DNA of 64,000 bases from Actinacidiphila bryophytorum. Lineage in GTDB: Bacteria > Actinomycetota > Actinomycetes > Streptomycetales > Streptomycetaceae. The notes beneath the pieces were generated by a model, which saw only the letters and a list, made by a program, of their open reading frames with translations, was not told where the DNA came from and searched no databases. The stretch spans positions 1 through 64,000 of the forward strand of contig NZ_JAFFIX010000023.1 of the NCBI RefSeq assembly GCF_016916835.1. The letters are read 5' to 3'. The position numbers were made by a program, and so were the translations under genes. Shown in pieces: positions 9,584 through 17,092 of the stretch. Position 1 is the first letter of the stretch. The number at the start of each line of letters is the position of its first letter.

Positions 9584-9850
9584 GTGAAAGGTGATCGAGT
9601 GGAAATAGTCGTCGACGCGGGGGACACCACCCGCACCTATGAGGTGATCGCCACCCGGGCCGGCCGCCGGGTCGAGACGGCCGTGCGCCGGGGGGTGGTG
9701 GAAGTGAGTGAAGTCACCCGCAGCGGCACCGTCGTGCGCACCGCCCGCTTCATGGCCACCCGGGTGCTCGCCCTGGTCGAGCAGCCCGTCCCGCGGGACG
9801 ACGAGCAGGCCGGACGGCCCCCCGCGTCCCAGGCGGCATCTCAGGGATGA
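9584..9850 (+). CDS. Small conserved-looking hypothetical protein
   Basis: 88 residues with no membrane segment. The first 60 residues read as a small beta-rich domain (VEIVVDAGDTTRTYEVIATRA, then VVEVSEVTRSGTVVRTARFMA), followed by a polar, probably disordered tail. GTG 9584 is chosen because AAAGGGG lies about nine bases upstream. I do not recognise the family. It is transcribed away from the kinase gene, and a DNA-damage-type promoter candidate lies about 90 bases before it. Confidence 0.6.
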   Translation: MKGDRVEIVVDAGDTTRTYEVIATRAGRRVETAVRRGVVEVSEVTRSGTVVRTARFMATRVLALVEQPVPRDDEQAGRPPASQAASQG

Positions 9851-9981
9851 CCCTGGCGCCCCGGGCGGCGGCGTCCACCCAGGGGAGTATCCGGAAGGGC
9901 TCCTGTCATCCCCCGGGAGGCCTGCAAAGGGGTACCAGGGCCTGACGACCGGGGGCGGCGGCCCACCTAGTGTTGAGATCA

Positions 9982-10027
9982 AGCGGCGGGCGGAGCACTC
10001 GTCCCCCGAGGTCAAGCGCCCGCCGCT
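9982..10027 (+). other. GC-rich stem-loop upstream of small membrane protein gene
   Basis: AGCGGCGGGCG at 9982-9992 pairs perfectly with CGCCCGCCGCT at 10017-10027, with a 24-base loop. There is no T-run, so it is a poor terminator. It ends 59 bases before the ATG at 10087 and could be a leader structure or a protein site. Confidence 0.4.
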
Positions 10028-10086
10028 GCCAAAACTGCACATTGCGACCGACCACACAGCAGACCTCAGGACCTCAGGGAGAGGCA

Positions 10087-10278
10087 ATGGCGAGCATGGC
10101 GGACACGGTGACCCGCACCGTACGAGCCGTGCGCGGCGGGCGGCGGACCAGCACCCGGCATCCGCTGGTGGCGGCGGCCATGGTGCTGCCGCTGGCCGCA
10201 CTGCTCGCCTACGCCTTCGGAGGGGTGGATGCGGTGGTCACACAAGCGTCGTCCGTGGCCGGCCTGATGGGGCGCTGA
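10087..10278 (+). CDS. Small single-pass membrane protein
   Basis: 63 residues: a basic N-terminus (TRTVRAVRGGRRTSTRHP) followed by one membrane helix of about 20 residues (LVAAAMVLPLAALLAYAFGG) and a short polar tail. Positive-inside predicts the N-terminus in the cytoplasm. ATG 10087 is preceded by GGGAGAGG at good distance. No family is recognised. Gaps on both sides (236 and 184 bases) suggest it is transcribed alone. Confidence 0.6.
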   Translation: MASMADTVTRTVRAVRGGRRTSTRHPLVAAAMVLPLAALLAYAFGGVDAVVTQASSVAGLMGR

Positions 10279-10366
10279 GAAGCGCGCCAGGCCTGGAAGA
10301 GCGGTCCGGGCCAGGGACTCACCGGTAGAACCCCGTGGGGACGGGGGTACGGCGGACGACTGCGTT

Positions 10367-10394
10367 TGCCCGGGTGTCATCCGATACCCGGGCA
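10367..10394 (+). terminator. Stem-loop, possible terminator
   Basis: TGCCCGGGT at 10367-10375 pairs with ACCCGGGCA at 10386-10394 around a ten-base loop. It lies 88 bases after the small membrane protein gene and before the phosphotransferase gene. No T-run follows, as is common in high-GC terminators. Confidence 0.4.
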
Positions 10395-10462
10395 TTGCGC
10401 TGTCCGGACCCCGTACGCCCGCTGGAAGAGCCGGGCAGCCGCGGGGATGCTTCACTGGCCTG

Positions 10463-11548
10463 ATGACGACCACGGGGGAGCAGACCGGCACCCAGGCGGG
10501 CGGCGCGCTGCGTGCCGTCCCGCAGACCGCACGGCGTACGGCACGGCCGCCCGCCGACGACGCCCTGGTCACCGCACTGGCCACGGCAGCCGCCGCGGCG
10601 GCCCGGCGCAGCCTGGGCGGCGACCGGCAGGAGCGGGTGGCCGACCCGGCGGCACCCACCGTGCCCGCGGCCACCACCGTTCTGGCCGACCGGCCCGACG
10701 GCACCGTCGTACGGGTCGGCGCCGTCGTCGCCAAGGCCCACGCGCCCGGCACCGACGCCGCCGCCCTCGCGGTACGGATCGCGGTCGCCGCACACCCGCT
10801 CCTGCGCGGCATCCTGCTGGCCCCGCTGCCCGCCGCGGCCGGCCATGCCGACACCTCGGCCGTACCGGGCCGCCCGGTCACCGCCTGGCCCTACGGCGTC
10901 CCCGTCGACCGCCACGACCCCGCCGCCGCGCCCTGGGCCGAGGCGGCCGTCCTGCTCGCCCGGCTGCACACCGTGCCGCAGGGCGCGCTGCCTGGCCCGC
11001 TGCCGCCGATGCGCGGCCCCGCCAAGGCCGCACTGGCCGTCGCCCGGCTGCGCGGCGTCGCCGACTCGGCCGCTGCCCGCACCGTCCGCAGGGCGTGGCG
11101 CCGGCTGCCCGCCTGGGCCAGGGACGAGGCGCCCTATCCCGGCCCCGCCCCGGCCGCGCTCTGCCACGGCGACCTCCACCTGGGCCAGCTGGTCCGGCAC
11201 CCAGCACGCGACGGCGACTGGCTGCTGATCGACGTGGACGACCTCGGCACCGGCCCCGCCGCCTGGGACCTGGCACGCCCCGCCATGTGGTTCGCGGCGG
11301 GCCTGCTCGCCCCCGAGGCCTGGGCGCGCTTCCTCGCCGCCTACCGCGCCGCCGGCGGCCCCGCCGTCCCGGAGACCGGCGACCCCTGGGCCCAACTCGA
11401 CGTCCCCGCCCGCGCCCTGGCCGTCCAGACCGCCGCGATCGGCGTGGCGAAGGCGGCCAGGGACGGCCGCGACCTGGACGAGGCGGAGTCCGAACTCGTG
11501 GCCACCTGTGCCCGTATCGCCCAACTAGAGCCAACCTCTAGGCGCTGA
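10463..11548 (+). CDS. Aminoglycoside phosphotransferase-like (APH) family kinase
   Basis: 361 residues. The C-terminal half has the kinase-like catalytic signature HGDLHLGQLV (near 235), then IDVDDLGTGPAAWDLARP with the metal-binding Asp, as in APH, choline kinase and homoserine kinase II relatives. The N-terminal half is Ala-rich and poorly conserved. It phosphorylates a small molecule or sugar in the cytoplasm; the substrate cannot be told, and a resistance role is not implied. ATG 10463 has no strong ribosome site. The stop lies next to the IS200/IS605-type element, whose end may have altered the last residues. Confidence 0.8.
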   Translation: MTTTGEQTGTQAGGALRAVPQTARRTARPPADDALVTALATAAAAAARRSLGGDRQERVADPAAPTVPAATTVLADRPDGTVVRVGAVVAKAHAPGTDAAALAVRIAVAAHPLLRGILLAPLPAAAGHADTSAVPGRPVTAWPYGVPVDRHDPAAAPWAEAAVLLARLHTVPQGALPGPLPPMRGPAKAALAVARLRGVADSAAARTVRRAWRRLPAWARDEAPYPGPAPAALCHGDLHLGQLVRHPARDGDWLLIDVDDLGTGPAAWDLARPAMWFAAGLLAPEAWARFLAAYRAAGGPAVPETGDPWAQLDVPARALAVQTAAIGVAKAARDGRDLDEAESELVATCARIAQLEPTSRR

Positions 11549-11645
11549 AGACCCGGGCTTGTGCATTCGGCTCCTCAGGCTTTGTCGCGCTCCCGACTGC
11601 CCCCTACGACGGGGCGGTCACGGGTCGCATCCACCGTTTGCGGGC

Positions 11646-12804
11646 TCAGCCCTCTTGCGGTGCGGGTCCGTTGGCGAGAACCCACGCCGAGCGTGCACGG
11701 TTGCGCACGTTGACCCCGGCGACGAAGTCGGCAGGACCAGCGAGCCCGCACCGACGACAGCAGAAGGTGTCCCGGTCGGGACGGTTGTTCCTCCCAGATG
11801 TGCCCGCACCGTGGGCACATCTGGGAGGTGTACGCCGCATCCACCTTGATCACCGGGACTCCGGCACGCTCGGCCTTGTACGTGATGTACCGGTCGAGCT
11901 GGAAGGGCCACGAGGACAGTGCAGCCCGCTGGTCGCGGCAAGGCCGTACCCGGTCCCGGATACCCCGGAGCTCCTCCAGGGCGATCCCTCGACCGGTGCG
12001 TTTCGCGACGGCTACACAGTCTTTACTGATCTTGTGATTGATGTGCGCGGCATGCCGCGCCTCCCGTTTCGCCCTCCGCTTCAACCGTCGGGTCGCACTT
12101 TGTGTCCGTTTCGCCTGAAGTTCAGCCTTCTTGTGCGCCTGCCACCGGCGGTAGCGGGCCAGTCTGCGGCCTGAGTAATTGTGGCCGTCCGACGTCGTGG
12201 CCAGGTTGACGATGCCTCGGTCTACTCCGATCCAGTCCACCGGATCAGCGTTCAGCGGCTCGGCCGGGACCTCGCACACGGCAGCCAGGAACCATTTCCC
12301 GGCTCGGAACACAAGATCACTTTCACCGCTCCGGAACTTGGCCAGGGTGCTCAGTTGCTCGGTCGCTCCGGTGAACCGCACATGCTTCAACCGACCCGCG
12401 ACCGTCCAGATGCTCACCGTTCCCGCGCTGTGCTGCCACGACAGAATCCGGTCGTCGAACGGTTGCGCTGCATGCCTCCGAAACGCGATCGGCTTGCCTG
12501 CCGCCCTTTGCCTGCGTGACGACCCCGGAGCGCCCAGCAGACCGGCGGCGACACTGCCCCGCAGCGTCGCGTAGGCGTCCACGACCTTCTTCACCGTCCG
12601 CACGGCCGCCTGTGCTCCCAGGCCGAACTCGCCCCTCAACCGGCCGTAGACGACCTTCTGTAGATCGTTGCGGGACGTCACGCCCCCGTTGAAGGCGACC
12701 TCAGAGACTGCGTTCGCCGCCTGGTTCACCGTGCGCAGGGTCGCCGCCAAAGCCACCGCCTCATCCGGCGACGGCAGCAACCTCACCTGCACCACGACCT
12801 TCAT
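11646..12804 (-). pseudogene. tnpB: Frameshifted TnpB (RNA-guided nuclease family)
   Basis: From ATG 12804 the frame gives about 340 good TnpB residues: RuvC-I in WIGVDRGIVNLATTSDG, RuvC-II in GIALEELRGIR, and the first zinc pair CPRCGH. After that the frame runs into junk to 11575. The expected continuation, RPDRDTFCCRRCGLAG then ADFVAGVNVRNRA with the RuvC-III Asp, is in another frame ending at 11646. The break is at 11780-11828, at a 16-bp palindrome. Without the second zinc pair and RuvC-III the product cannot cut DNA. A sequencing error or programmed shift is possible but the palindrome argues for a real mutation. A GTG at 12810 is an alternative start. Confidence 0.82.
11790..11828. repeat. 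16-bp perfect palindrome at the tnpB frameshift
   Basis: 11790-11805 is the exact reverse complement of 11813-11828, with a seven-base centre. On the coding strand the upstream arm encodes the normal TSQMCP zinc-finger residues. The downstream arm stands where family members normally have other residues, and the reading frame is lost there. Confidence 0.8.
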
Positions 12805-12914
12805 GCCCACAACGTAGACGCAACCACTGACAAAGCGCCCTCACCTGCGAACGATCCGGCTTCTCTGCGGGAGGTACGGTGAACTCCTCTGCCAACGCGA
12901 GGAGATGAGGCGAG

Positions 12915-13217
12915 ATGGTCTGCCCCAAGTGTCACGGCCACATGCAGACGTACAACCGCAGTGGTGTCCAGATCGAGCAGTGCGGCAACTGCCGCGGCAT
13001 CTTCCTCGACTACGGCGAGCTTGAGGCGCTGACCCAGCTCGAAGGGCAGTGGAACCAGCCGGCACCGCCGCCGCAGGCCTATCCCGCGCCGCACGTCCAG
13101 CCCGGCTACCCGCAGCCGCCGGCGCCCGCCTGGGGTGCCCCCCAGTACGGACACGGCCACGGGCACGGCCACAAGCACCACAAGCACGGCTTCGGGCACA
13201 TGCTCTTCTCGTCCTGA
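12915..13217 (+). CDS. TFIIB-type zinc-ribbon protein with His-rich tail
   Basis: 100 residues. The first 45 form a zf-TFIIB domain: CPKC at 3-6 and CGNC about 20 residues later, followed by GIFLDYGELEAL. The middle is Pro/Gln-rich and the end (about 80-95) is a His/Gly run of the HGHGHGHK type, so the tail may also bind metal. Such proteins are common in bacteria with no settled function. ATG 12915 is preceded by GAGGAG. It is followed by a strong terminator, so it is probably transcribed alone. Confidence 0.8.
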   Translation: MVCPKCHGHMQTYNRSGVQIEQCGNCRGIFLDYGELEALTQLEGQWNQPAPPPQAYPAPHVQPGYPQPPAPAWGAPQYGHGHGHGHKHHKHGFGHMLFSS

Positions 13218-13235
13218 CGCGGCGGCCGGCAACGG

Positions 13236-13269
13236 CCGAGGGCCGGAAGCGGATGCTTCCGGCCCTCGG
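13236..13269 (+). terminator. Terminator after zinc-ribbon gene
   Basis: A 15-bp perfect stem (13236-13250 with 13255-13269) and GGAT loop, 19 bases after the stop. It lies between two convergent units, this gene and the leftward tRNA operon, and may stop both. Confidence 0.75.
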
Positions 13270-13284
13270 GTCGTGTGCTGTGCG

Positions 13285-13356
13285 TGGACGATACTGGGAT
13301 TGAACCAGTGACCTCTTCCGTGTCAGGGAAGCGCTCTCCCGCTGAGCTAATCGTCC
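13285..13356 (-). tRNA. tRNA-Val (GAC), copy 1
   Basis: 72 bases, cloverleaf complete: acceptor GGACGAT/ATCGTCC with A discriminator, D-arm TTAGCTCAGCGGGAGAGC, anticodon loop CTGACAC with GAC, and T-loop TTCAATC. No CCA is encoded. It reads GUC and GUU. This is the last of five tRNAs in a leftward operon. Confidence 0.97.
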
Positions 13357-13384
13357 TCGTGCGGCGCCGTGCGCCGGTGGTGCG

Positions 13385-13456
13385 TGCGCGATACTGGGAT
13401 TGAACCAGTGACCTCTTCCGTGTCAGGGAAGCGCTCTCCCGCTGAGCTAATCGCGC
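13385..13456 (-). tRNA. tRNA-Val (GAC), copy 2
   Basis: 72 bases. Identical to the other two Val(GAC) copies except in the acceptor stem, GCGCGAT/ATCGCGC, where two base pairs are changed on both strands. Anticodon GAC. Confidence 0.97.
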
Positions 13457-13493
13457 GGGTGTCCTGCTCGGACGCGGACCCGGTGGGGTCCAG

Positions 13494-13565
13494 TGGACGA
13501 TACTGGGATTGAACCAGTGACCTCTTCCGTGTCAGGGAAGCGCTCTCCCGCTGAGCTAATCGTCC
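13494..13565 (-). tRNA. tRNA-Val (GAC), copy 3
   Basis: 72 bases with acceptor GGACGAT/ATCGTCC, same sequence as copy 1. Anticodon loop CTGACAC, anticodon GAC. Four bases downstream (on its strand, upstream) of tRNA-Cys. Confidence 0.97.
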
Positions 13566-13566
13566 T

Positions 13567-13640
13567 TGGAGGTGGAGACGGGATTTGAACCCGTGTAGAC
13601 GGCTTTGCAGGCCGTTGCCTCGCCTCTCGGCCACTCCACC
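13567..13640 (-). tRNA. tRNA-Cys (GCA)
   Basis: 71 bases plus an encoded CCA (13567-13569). Acceptor GGTGGAG/CTCCACC, U discriminator, anticodon loop CTGCAAA giving GCA. The encoded CCA is unlike the neighbouring Val and Gly genes, which rely on CCA addition. Confidence 0.96.
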
Positions 13641-13672
13641 AACACAGCGGGGGAGGATGATCCCCCACATCG

Positions 13673-13745
13673 AGCGGACGACGAGATTCGAACTCGCGAC
13701 CCTCACCTTGGCAAGGTGATGCTCTACCAACTGAGCCACGTCCGC
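13673..13745 (-). tRNA. tRNA-Gly (GCC)
   Basis: 73 bases. Acceptor GCGGACG/CGTCCGC, D-arm GTGGCTCAGTTGGTAGAGC, anticodon loop TTGCCAA giving GCC. First gene of the Gly-Cys-Val-Val-Val operon. Confidence 0.97.
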
Positions 13746-13782
13746 ACGTCCCCCGGCTCGAACTCCCGGGGCGACGGGTTGA

Positions 13783-13810
13783 ACTCTAGCGGATTCCCGG
13801 GCCAGCTCAA
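13783..13810 (-). promoter_or_regulatory. Vegetative promoter of the tRNA operon
   Basis: Read leftward: -35 TTGAGC (13805-13810), 16 bases, -10 TAGAGT (13783-13788). The start would be near 13776, about 30 bases before tRNA-Gly. Matches the housekeeping sigma (HrdB) pattern. Confidence 0.65.
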
Positions 13811-13891
13811 AAACCGGTTTCCGCAGCGTGCCGGGCCAATGACGGGGAGTTGGCGTGCCGGGTGCCGGCGCACCCCCGTGACCTGGCCCGC

Positions 13892-14072
13892 CTAGGCCGT
13901 GTTTTGGAAGTAGCGCCGTCCGCCCACAGGGCGGGCCCCGCGGCGTCTGGTGCGTGCGATCGCAAGGCGGAGGGTCGTCCTCGTAGTGGGCCTACTCGGA
14001 CGACTCCGACAACGCAGCGAGTGTGCGTGCCAGGCGTCGCGGGGCAGGCGGGACTTCCACAACACGGCCTAG
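13892..14072. mobile_element. MITE with IS5-type inverted ends
   Basis: 181 bases bounded by 20-base inverted repeats, 13892-13911 and 14053-14072, matching at 19 of 20. Each end carries CTAG, fitting a YTAR target duplication of the IS427/IS5 group, followed by GGCCGTGTT. Inside is a hairpin (13974-14004) and a 10-base palindrome TGCGATCGCA; no coding frame is credible. The right end is 39 bases before pabB, so it probably replaced or carries that gene's promoter. Bases 13746-13891 otherwise hold only the tRNA promoter and some plain sequence. Confidence 0.7.
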
Positions 14073-14111
14073 ACTCGGCATCCGCCCGCTCCAGTCCTCC
14101 AGGGAAACACC

Positions 14112-15194
14112 GTGCGCGATCTCGCCCCCATGGCCCGTTTCGGCGGTCTTGTCGCCTCCGACCTGCGGGATGTCACCGCGGACCCGGCCGCGCTCGATTC
14201 CGCGGGCTTCTGGGCGGTCGCGGTGGACTTCGAGGGCCGCACCGTCTGCGCCCGCTTCGGCGACGTACGCCCCGACCCGCACGACCCGGCCGCCACCGGT
14301 GCGCGCGCGGCCCGCTGGCACGGCCCGGACCGTACGGCCTGGACCAGCTCGATGGACCGGCAGGCCTACGAGGACGGCGTCCGTACGATCAGGGAGCGCA
14401 TCGCGGCCGGCGACGTCTACCAGGTCAACCTCTGCCGGGTGCTCGGCGCACCGCTGCCCGCAGGCCCGCACCAGGGCCGCGGCCCCGACATCGACGCGCT
14501 CGGCGCGGTCCTCGCCCTCGGCAATCCCGCGCCCTACGCAGGAACGATCCGCCTTCCCGGCCACGGCGTCGAGATCGCCACCGCCTCGCCCGAACTCTTC
14601 CTCAGCCGCGACGGCCGCACCGTCGAGTCCCGCCCCATCAAGGGCACCGCACGCACGGCCGACAGCTTCCTGCCCAAGGACGACGCCGAGAACATCATGA
14701 TCGTCGACCTGGTGCGCAACGACCTCGGCCGGGTCTGCACCAGCGGCTCGGTCACGGTGCCGGCACTGTGCGCGGTCGAACCGCACCCCGGCCTGGTCCA
14801 CCTGGTCTCCACCGTCCGCGGGGAGCTGCGCACCGGCGCCGGCTGGCCGGAGCTGCTCGCCGCGACCTTCCCGCCCGGCTCGGTCACCGGCGCACCCAAG
14901 TCCAGCGCCCTGCGCATCATCGGCGAACTGGAGACCGCGCCCCGCGGCCCGTACTGCGGAGGCATCGGCTGGGTCGACGCCGACCGCGGCACCGGCGCAC
15001 TGGCCGTCGGCATCCGCACCTTCTGGATCGACCGCGGCACCGCGGGACACCCCGAACTGCGGTTCGGCACCGGCGCCGGCATCACCTGGGGATCCGACCC
15101 GGCGGGTGAATGGGCGGAGACGGAGCTCAAGGCCGAGCGGCTGCTGGCGGTAGCGTCGGAAGTACACGAGGCAAGGGGAAGGACACTGCGGTGA
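14112..15194 (+). CDS. pabB: Aminodeoxychorismate synthase component I
   Basis: 360 residues of the chorismate-binding family without a fused amidotransferase domain. Motifs: YQVNLCRVL, SRPIKGTARTAD with the catalytic Lys, MIVDLVRNDLGRV, and PPGSVTGAPKSSALRIIGELE near 260-280. It converts chorismate and ammonia to 4-amino-4-deoxychorismate for folate; the glutaminase PabA is not in the window. The short N-terminus and PIKGTA motif fit PabB better than anthranilate synthase. GTG 14112 follows the MITE. The last four bases overlap the lyase gene, completing the pathway to 4-aminobenzoate. Confidence 0.88.
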   Translation: MRDLAPMARFGGLVASDLRDVTADPAALDSAGFWAVAVDFEGRTVCARFGDVRPDPHDPAATGARAARWHGPDRTAWTSSMDRQAYEDGVRTIRERIAAGDVYQVNLCRVLGAPLPAGPHQGRGPDIDALGAVLALGNPAPYAGTIRLPGHGVEIATASPELFLSRDGRTVESRPIKGTARTADSFLPKDDAENIMIVDLVRNDLGRVCTSGSVTVPALCAVEPHPGLVHLVSTVRGELRTGAGWPELLAATFPPGSVTGAPKSSALRIIGELETAPRGPYCGGIGWVDADRGTGALAVGIRTFWIDRGTAGHPELRFGTGAGITWGSDPAGEWAETELKAERLLAVASEVHEARGRTLR

Positions 15195-16012
15195 AGATCT
15201 GGGTGGACGGCGGACTGCGGGACACCGCGGACGCCACCGTGTCGGTGCTGGACCACGGGCTGACCGTCGGCGACGGCGTCTTCGAGACGCTGAAGGCCAC
15301 GCAAGGGCAGGCCTTCGCCCTGACCCGGCACCTCAGGCGGCTGGCCCGCTCCGCCCGCGGGCTCGGCCTGCCCGAGCCCGACCAGGACGAGGTCGCGCGC
15401 GCCTGCCAGGCCGTGCTCGACGCCAACCCCATGCCGCACGGCCGGCTCCGCATCACCTACACCGGCGGCATCTCCCCGCTCGGCTCCGACCGCGGCGAGG
15501 CCGGCGCCACGCTGGTCGTCGCGCTCGGCACCGCCACCCCGCCCCCCGGCCCCAGCGCCGTCGTCACCGTGCCCTGGACCCGCAACGAGCGCGGCGCCCT
15601 GTCCGGCCTGAAGACCACCTCCTACGGCGAGAACGTCGTGGCACTGGCCCGCGCCCGCGAACAGGGCGCCACCGAGGCGATCTTCGCCAACACCACGGGA
15701 CGCCTGTGCGAGGGCACCGGCTCCAACGTCTTCGTCGTCCTGGACGGCCGGCTGCTCACCCCGCCGCTGTCCTCGGGCTGCCTGGCAGGCATCACCCGCG
15801 AACTGGTCGTGGAATGGGCCGGGGCCGAGGAGGAGGACCTGCCCTACGAGGCGCTGTACGAGGCCGAGGAGGTCTTCGTCACCTCCTCGCTGCGGGACGT
15901 ACAGGCCGTCGACCGCGTGGACGACCGCGAGCTGCCCGGCGCCCCCGGGCCGGTCACCGCCAAGGCCATGGAGATCTTCGCCGAGCGCGCCGCCGCCGAT
16001 CCGAACCCGTAG
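15191..16012 (+). CDS. pabC: 4-amino-4-deoxychorismate lyase (class IV aminotransferase fold)
   Basis: 273 residues, PLP enzyme. VSVLDHGLTVGDGVFETLK near 20-38 is the class IV opening signature; the Schiff-base Lys is in GLKTTSYGENVVAL, and EGTGSNVFVV lies past it. It releases pyruvate from aminodeoxychorismate to give 4-aminobenzoate. The GTG start overlaps the pabB stop as GTGA, which argues for this lyase over a branched-chain or D-amino acid aminotransferase. The stop is followed by 53 bases and a GNAT gene. Confidence 0.85.
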   Translation: MKIWVDGGLRDTADATVSVLDHGLTVGDGVFETLKATQGQAFALTRHLRRLARSARGLGLPEPDQDEVARACQAVLDANPMPHGRLRITYTGGISPLGSDRGEAGATLVVALGTATPPPGPSAVVTVPWTRNERGALSGLKTTSYGENVVALARAREQGATEAIFANTTGRLCEGTGSNVFVVLDGRLLTPPLSSGCLAGITRELVVEWAGAEEEDLPYEALYEAEEVFVTSSLRDVQAVDRVDDRELPGAPGPVTAKAMEIFAERAAADPNP

Positions 16013-16065
16013 CCGTACGGCCACGGGACCGTACACTCGACGGCACTGCGGAGGGGGTGCGACCG

Positions 16066-16428
16066 GTGACGACAACCCTGAGACCGGCGGGACCCGAACG
16101 CCGCGAGCCCGGCGGTGCCCGGACCCGGGACTACACGGTCTGCGTCAACGGACGCCCTGTCGGCAGCGTACGCATCGGCGCCGCGGCCGACCGCGGCCCC
16201 GGCCGGATCGACGCGCTCGCCGTCGACGAGCAGGACCGGCGGCGCGGCCGCGGCACCGTCGCCGCGCTCGCCGCCGAGGAAGTGCTGCGGCAGTGGGGCT
16301 GCACCCGGGTGCTGGTGTCGGTGCCCGACGAGGCCGAGTACGCGCTGCGGATGGCGGCCGCGCTCGGCTACACCGAGACCGCCCCGGCCGCGGACGGGGT
16401 CCACCACTTCGAGAAGCCCCTCGCCTGA
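16066..16428 (+). CDS. GNAT-family N-acetyltransferase, short
   Basis: 120 residues. The acetyl-CoA pyrophosphate loop is DEQDRRRGRGTVAALA preceded by strand RIDALAVDE, and the end has the usual beta-alpha-beta ALRMAAALGYTETAPA, then HHFEKPL. Substrate unknown. GTG 16066 has GAGGGGG eight bases upstream; GTG 16057 is in frame but would overlap that ribosome site. A TACACT at about 16031 may be the -10. The stop codon lies inside a 19-bp terminator stem shared with the convergent gene. Confidence 0.78.
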   Translation: MTTTLRPAGPERREPGGARTRDYTVCVNGRPVGSVRIGAAADRGPGRIDALAVDEQDRRRGRGTVAALAAEEVLRQWGCTRVLVSVPDEAEYALRMAAALGYTETAPAADGVHHFEKPLA

Positions 16429-16462
16429 GGGGGTGCCACATGCTGTGGCACCCCCTCAGGCG
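16422..16462. terminator. Bidirectional terminator spanning both stop codons
   Basis: 19-bp perfect stem (16422-16440 with 16444-16462), three-base loop. It includes the TGA of the GNAT gene (16426-16428) and the TGA of the convergent DsbA-like gene (16456-16458), so both coding ends are part of the hairpin. Confidence 0.85.
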
Positions 16463-16968
16463 AGGAGTTCGTCTGTCAGGGACTCGATCCTGGCGCGCAG
16501 GCCGGCTTGGGACTGGCCGCCGTCGAGGCGGTGGCCGGCGATGACGTACGTGGGGGTGCCGGTCACCCCGATGGCCTTGCCTTCGGCAAGGTCCGCGTCG
16601 ACGACGAGAAGGTGCCGCCCGTCGATGAGGGCGGTGTCGAACTCCTCCGCGTCGAGCCCGAGTTCGCGGGCGATCTCGACGAGCAGCGGCTCACCCGCGG
16701 CGCCCAGCTCCTCCGCGCGGGCGAGAACGGCCTCCGCGTACTCCCAGCCGCGGCCCTGCGCGTACGCCTCCTCGTAGGCCTGCGCCGCCGCGAGGGCGTG
16801 CGCGTGCTTGGGGAGCGGGAAGTGCCGCAGCTGGATGTCGAGGGCCTCGCCGTACCGCTCGCGAAGCGCCCGCAGGTCGCCGAGGGCGGTACGGCAGTCG
16901 GGGCACTGCAGCTCGCACCAGACGTCGAGGACGGCGCGCGGGCCGGCCGGGGGAGGGGGAAGATCCAT
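16456..16968 (-). CDS. DsbA/FrnE-like thioredoxin-fold oxidoreductase
   Basis: 170 residues. VLDVWCELQCPDCRTALGDL near 12-30 is the thioredoxin-fold start with CPDC as the redox pair; a helical insert follows and VTGTPTYVIAGHRLDG near 140 carries the cis-Pro loop. No signal peptide, so it is a cytoplasmic DsbA-type or disulfide-handling protein. ATG 16968 has a purine-rich GGGGGAAG ribosome site. Convergent with the GNAT gene; sole gene of its unit. Confidence 0.82.
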   Translation of the reverse strand: MDLPPPPAGPRAVLDVWCELQCPDCRTALGDLRALRERYGEALDIQLRHFPLPKHAHALAAAQAYEEAYAQGRGWEYAEAVLARAEELGAAGEPLLVEIARELGLDAEEFDTALIDGRHLLVVDADLAEGKAIGVTGTPTYVIAGHRLDGGQSQAGLRARIESLTDELLA

Positions 16969-17092
16969 GCGGCCAGTCTCCCACTCGGGGAGGAGGCACC
17001 CCCGATATCCCCCTGAACCTGGGCGCAGGACGTGGCCCGGAGGGCCGCCTCGGGGGCACGATGGAGGCAGGCCGACCGACGGGAGCCGCAGG

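Larger units (their letters stand above)
11550..12840 (-). mobile_element. IS200/IS605-family element carrying only a tnpB relic
   Basis: The region holds a leftward tnpB-type gene and no tnpA. The ends are not proven: about 100 bases after the gene's true 3' end and some 35 before its start are taken as element DNA. The part after tnpB (11550-11645) would hold the right end and the guide (omega) RNA scaffold in an active copy. No target duplication is expected for this family. The element sits between the phosphotransferase and zinc-ribbon genes. Confidence 0.5.

Noticed and set aside
10463-11548. An antibiotic resistance gene
   Set aside because: The APH fold is shared by many metabolic kinases, and nothing in the sequence or context shows an antibiotic substrate.
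11575-11785. The C-terminal extension of the in-frame TnpB reading
   Set aside because: Residues after the first zinc pair have no family similarity, while the other frame gives the expected second zinc pair and RuvC-III.
13285-13565. Three regular 72-base repeats that might be a CRISPR or satellite array
   Set aside because: Each folds as a complete tRNA-Val(GAC); spacing (100 and 109) is uneven and spacers carry no array pattern.
13347-13739. A 130-codon frame on the - strand
   Set aside because: It is the translation of the tRNA cluster.
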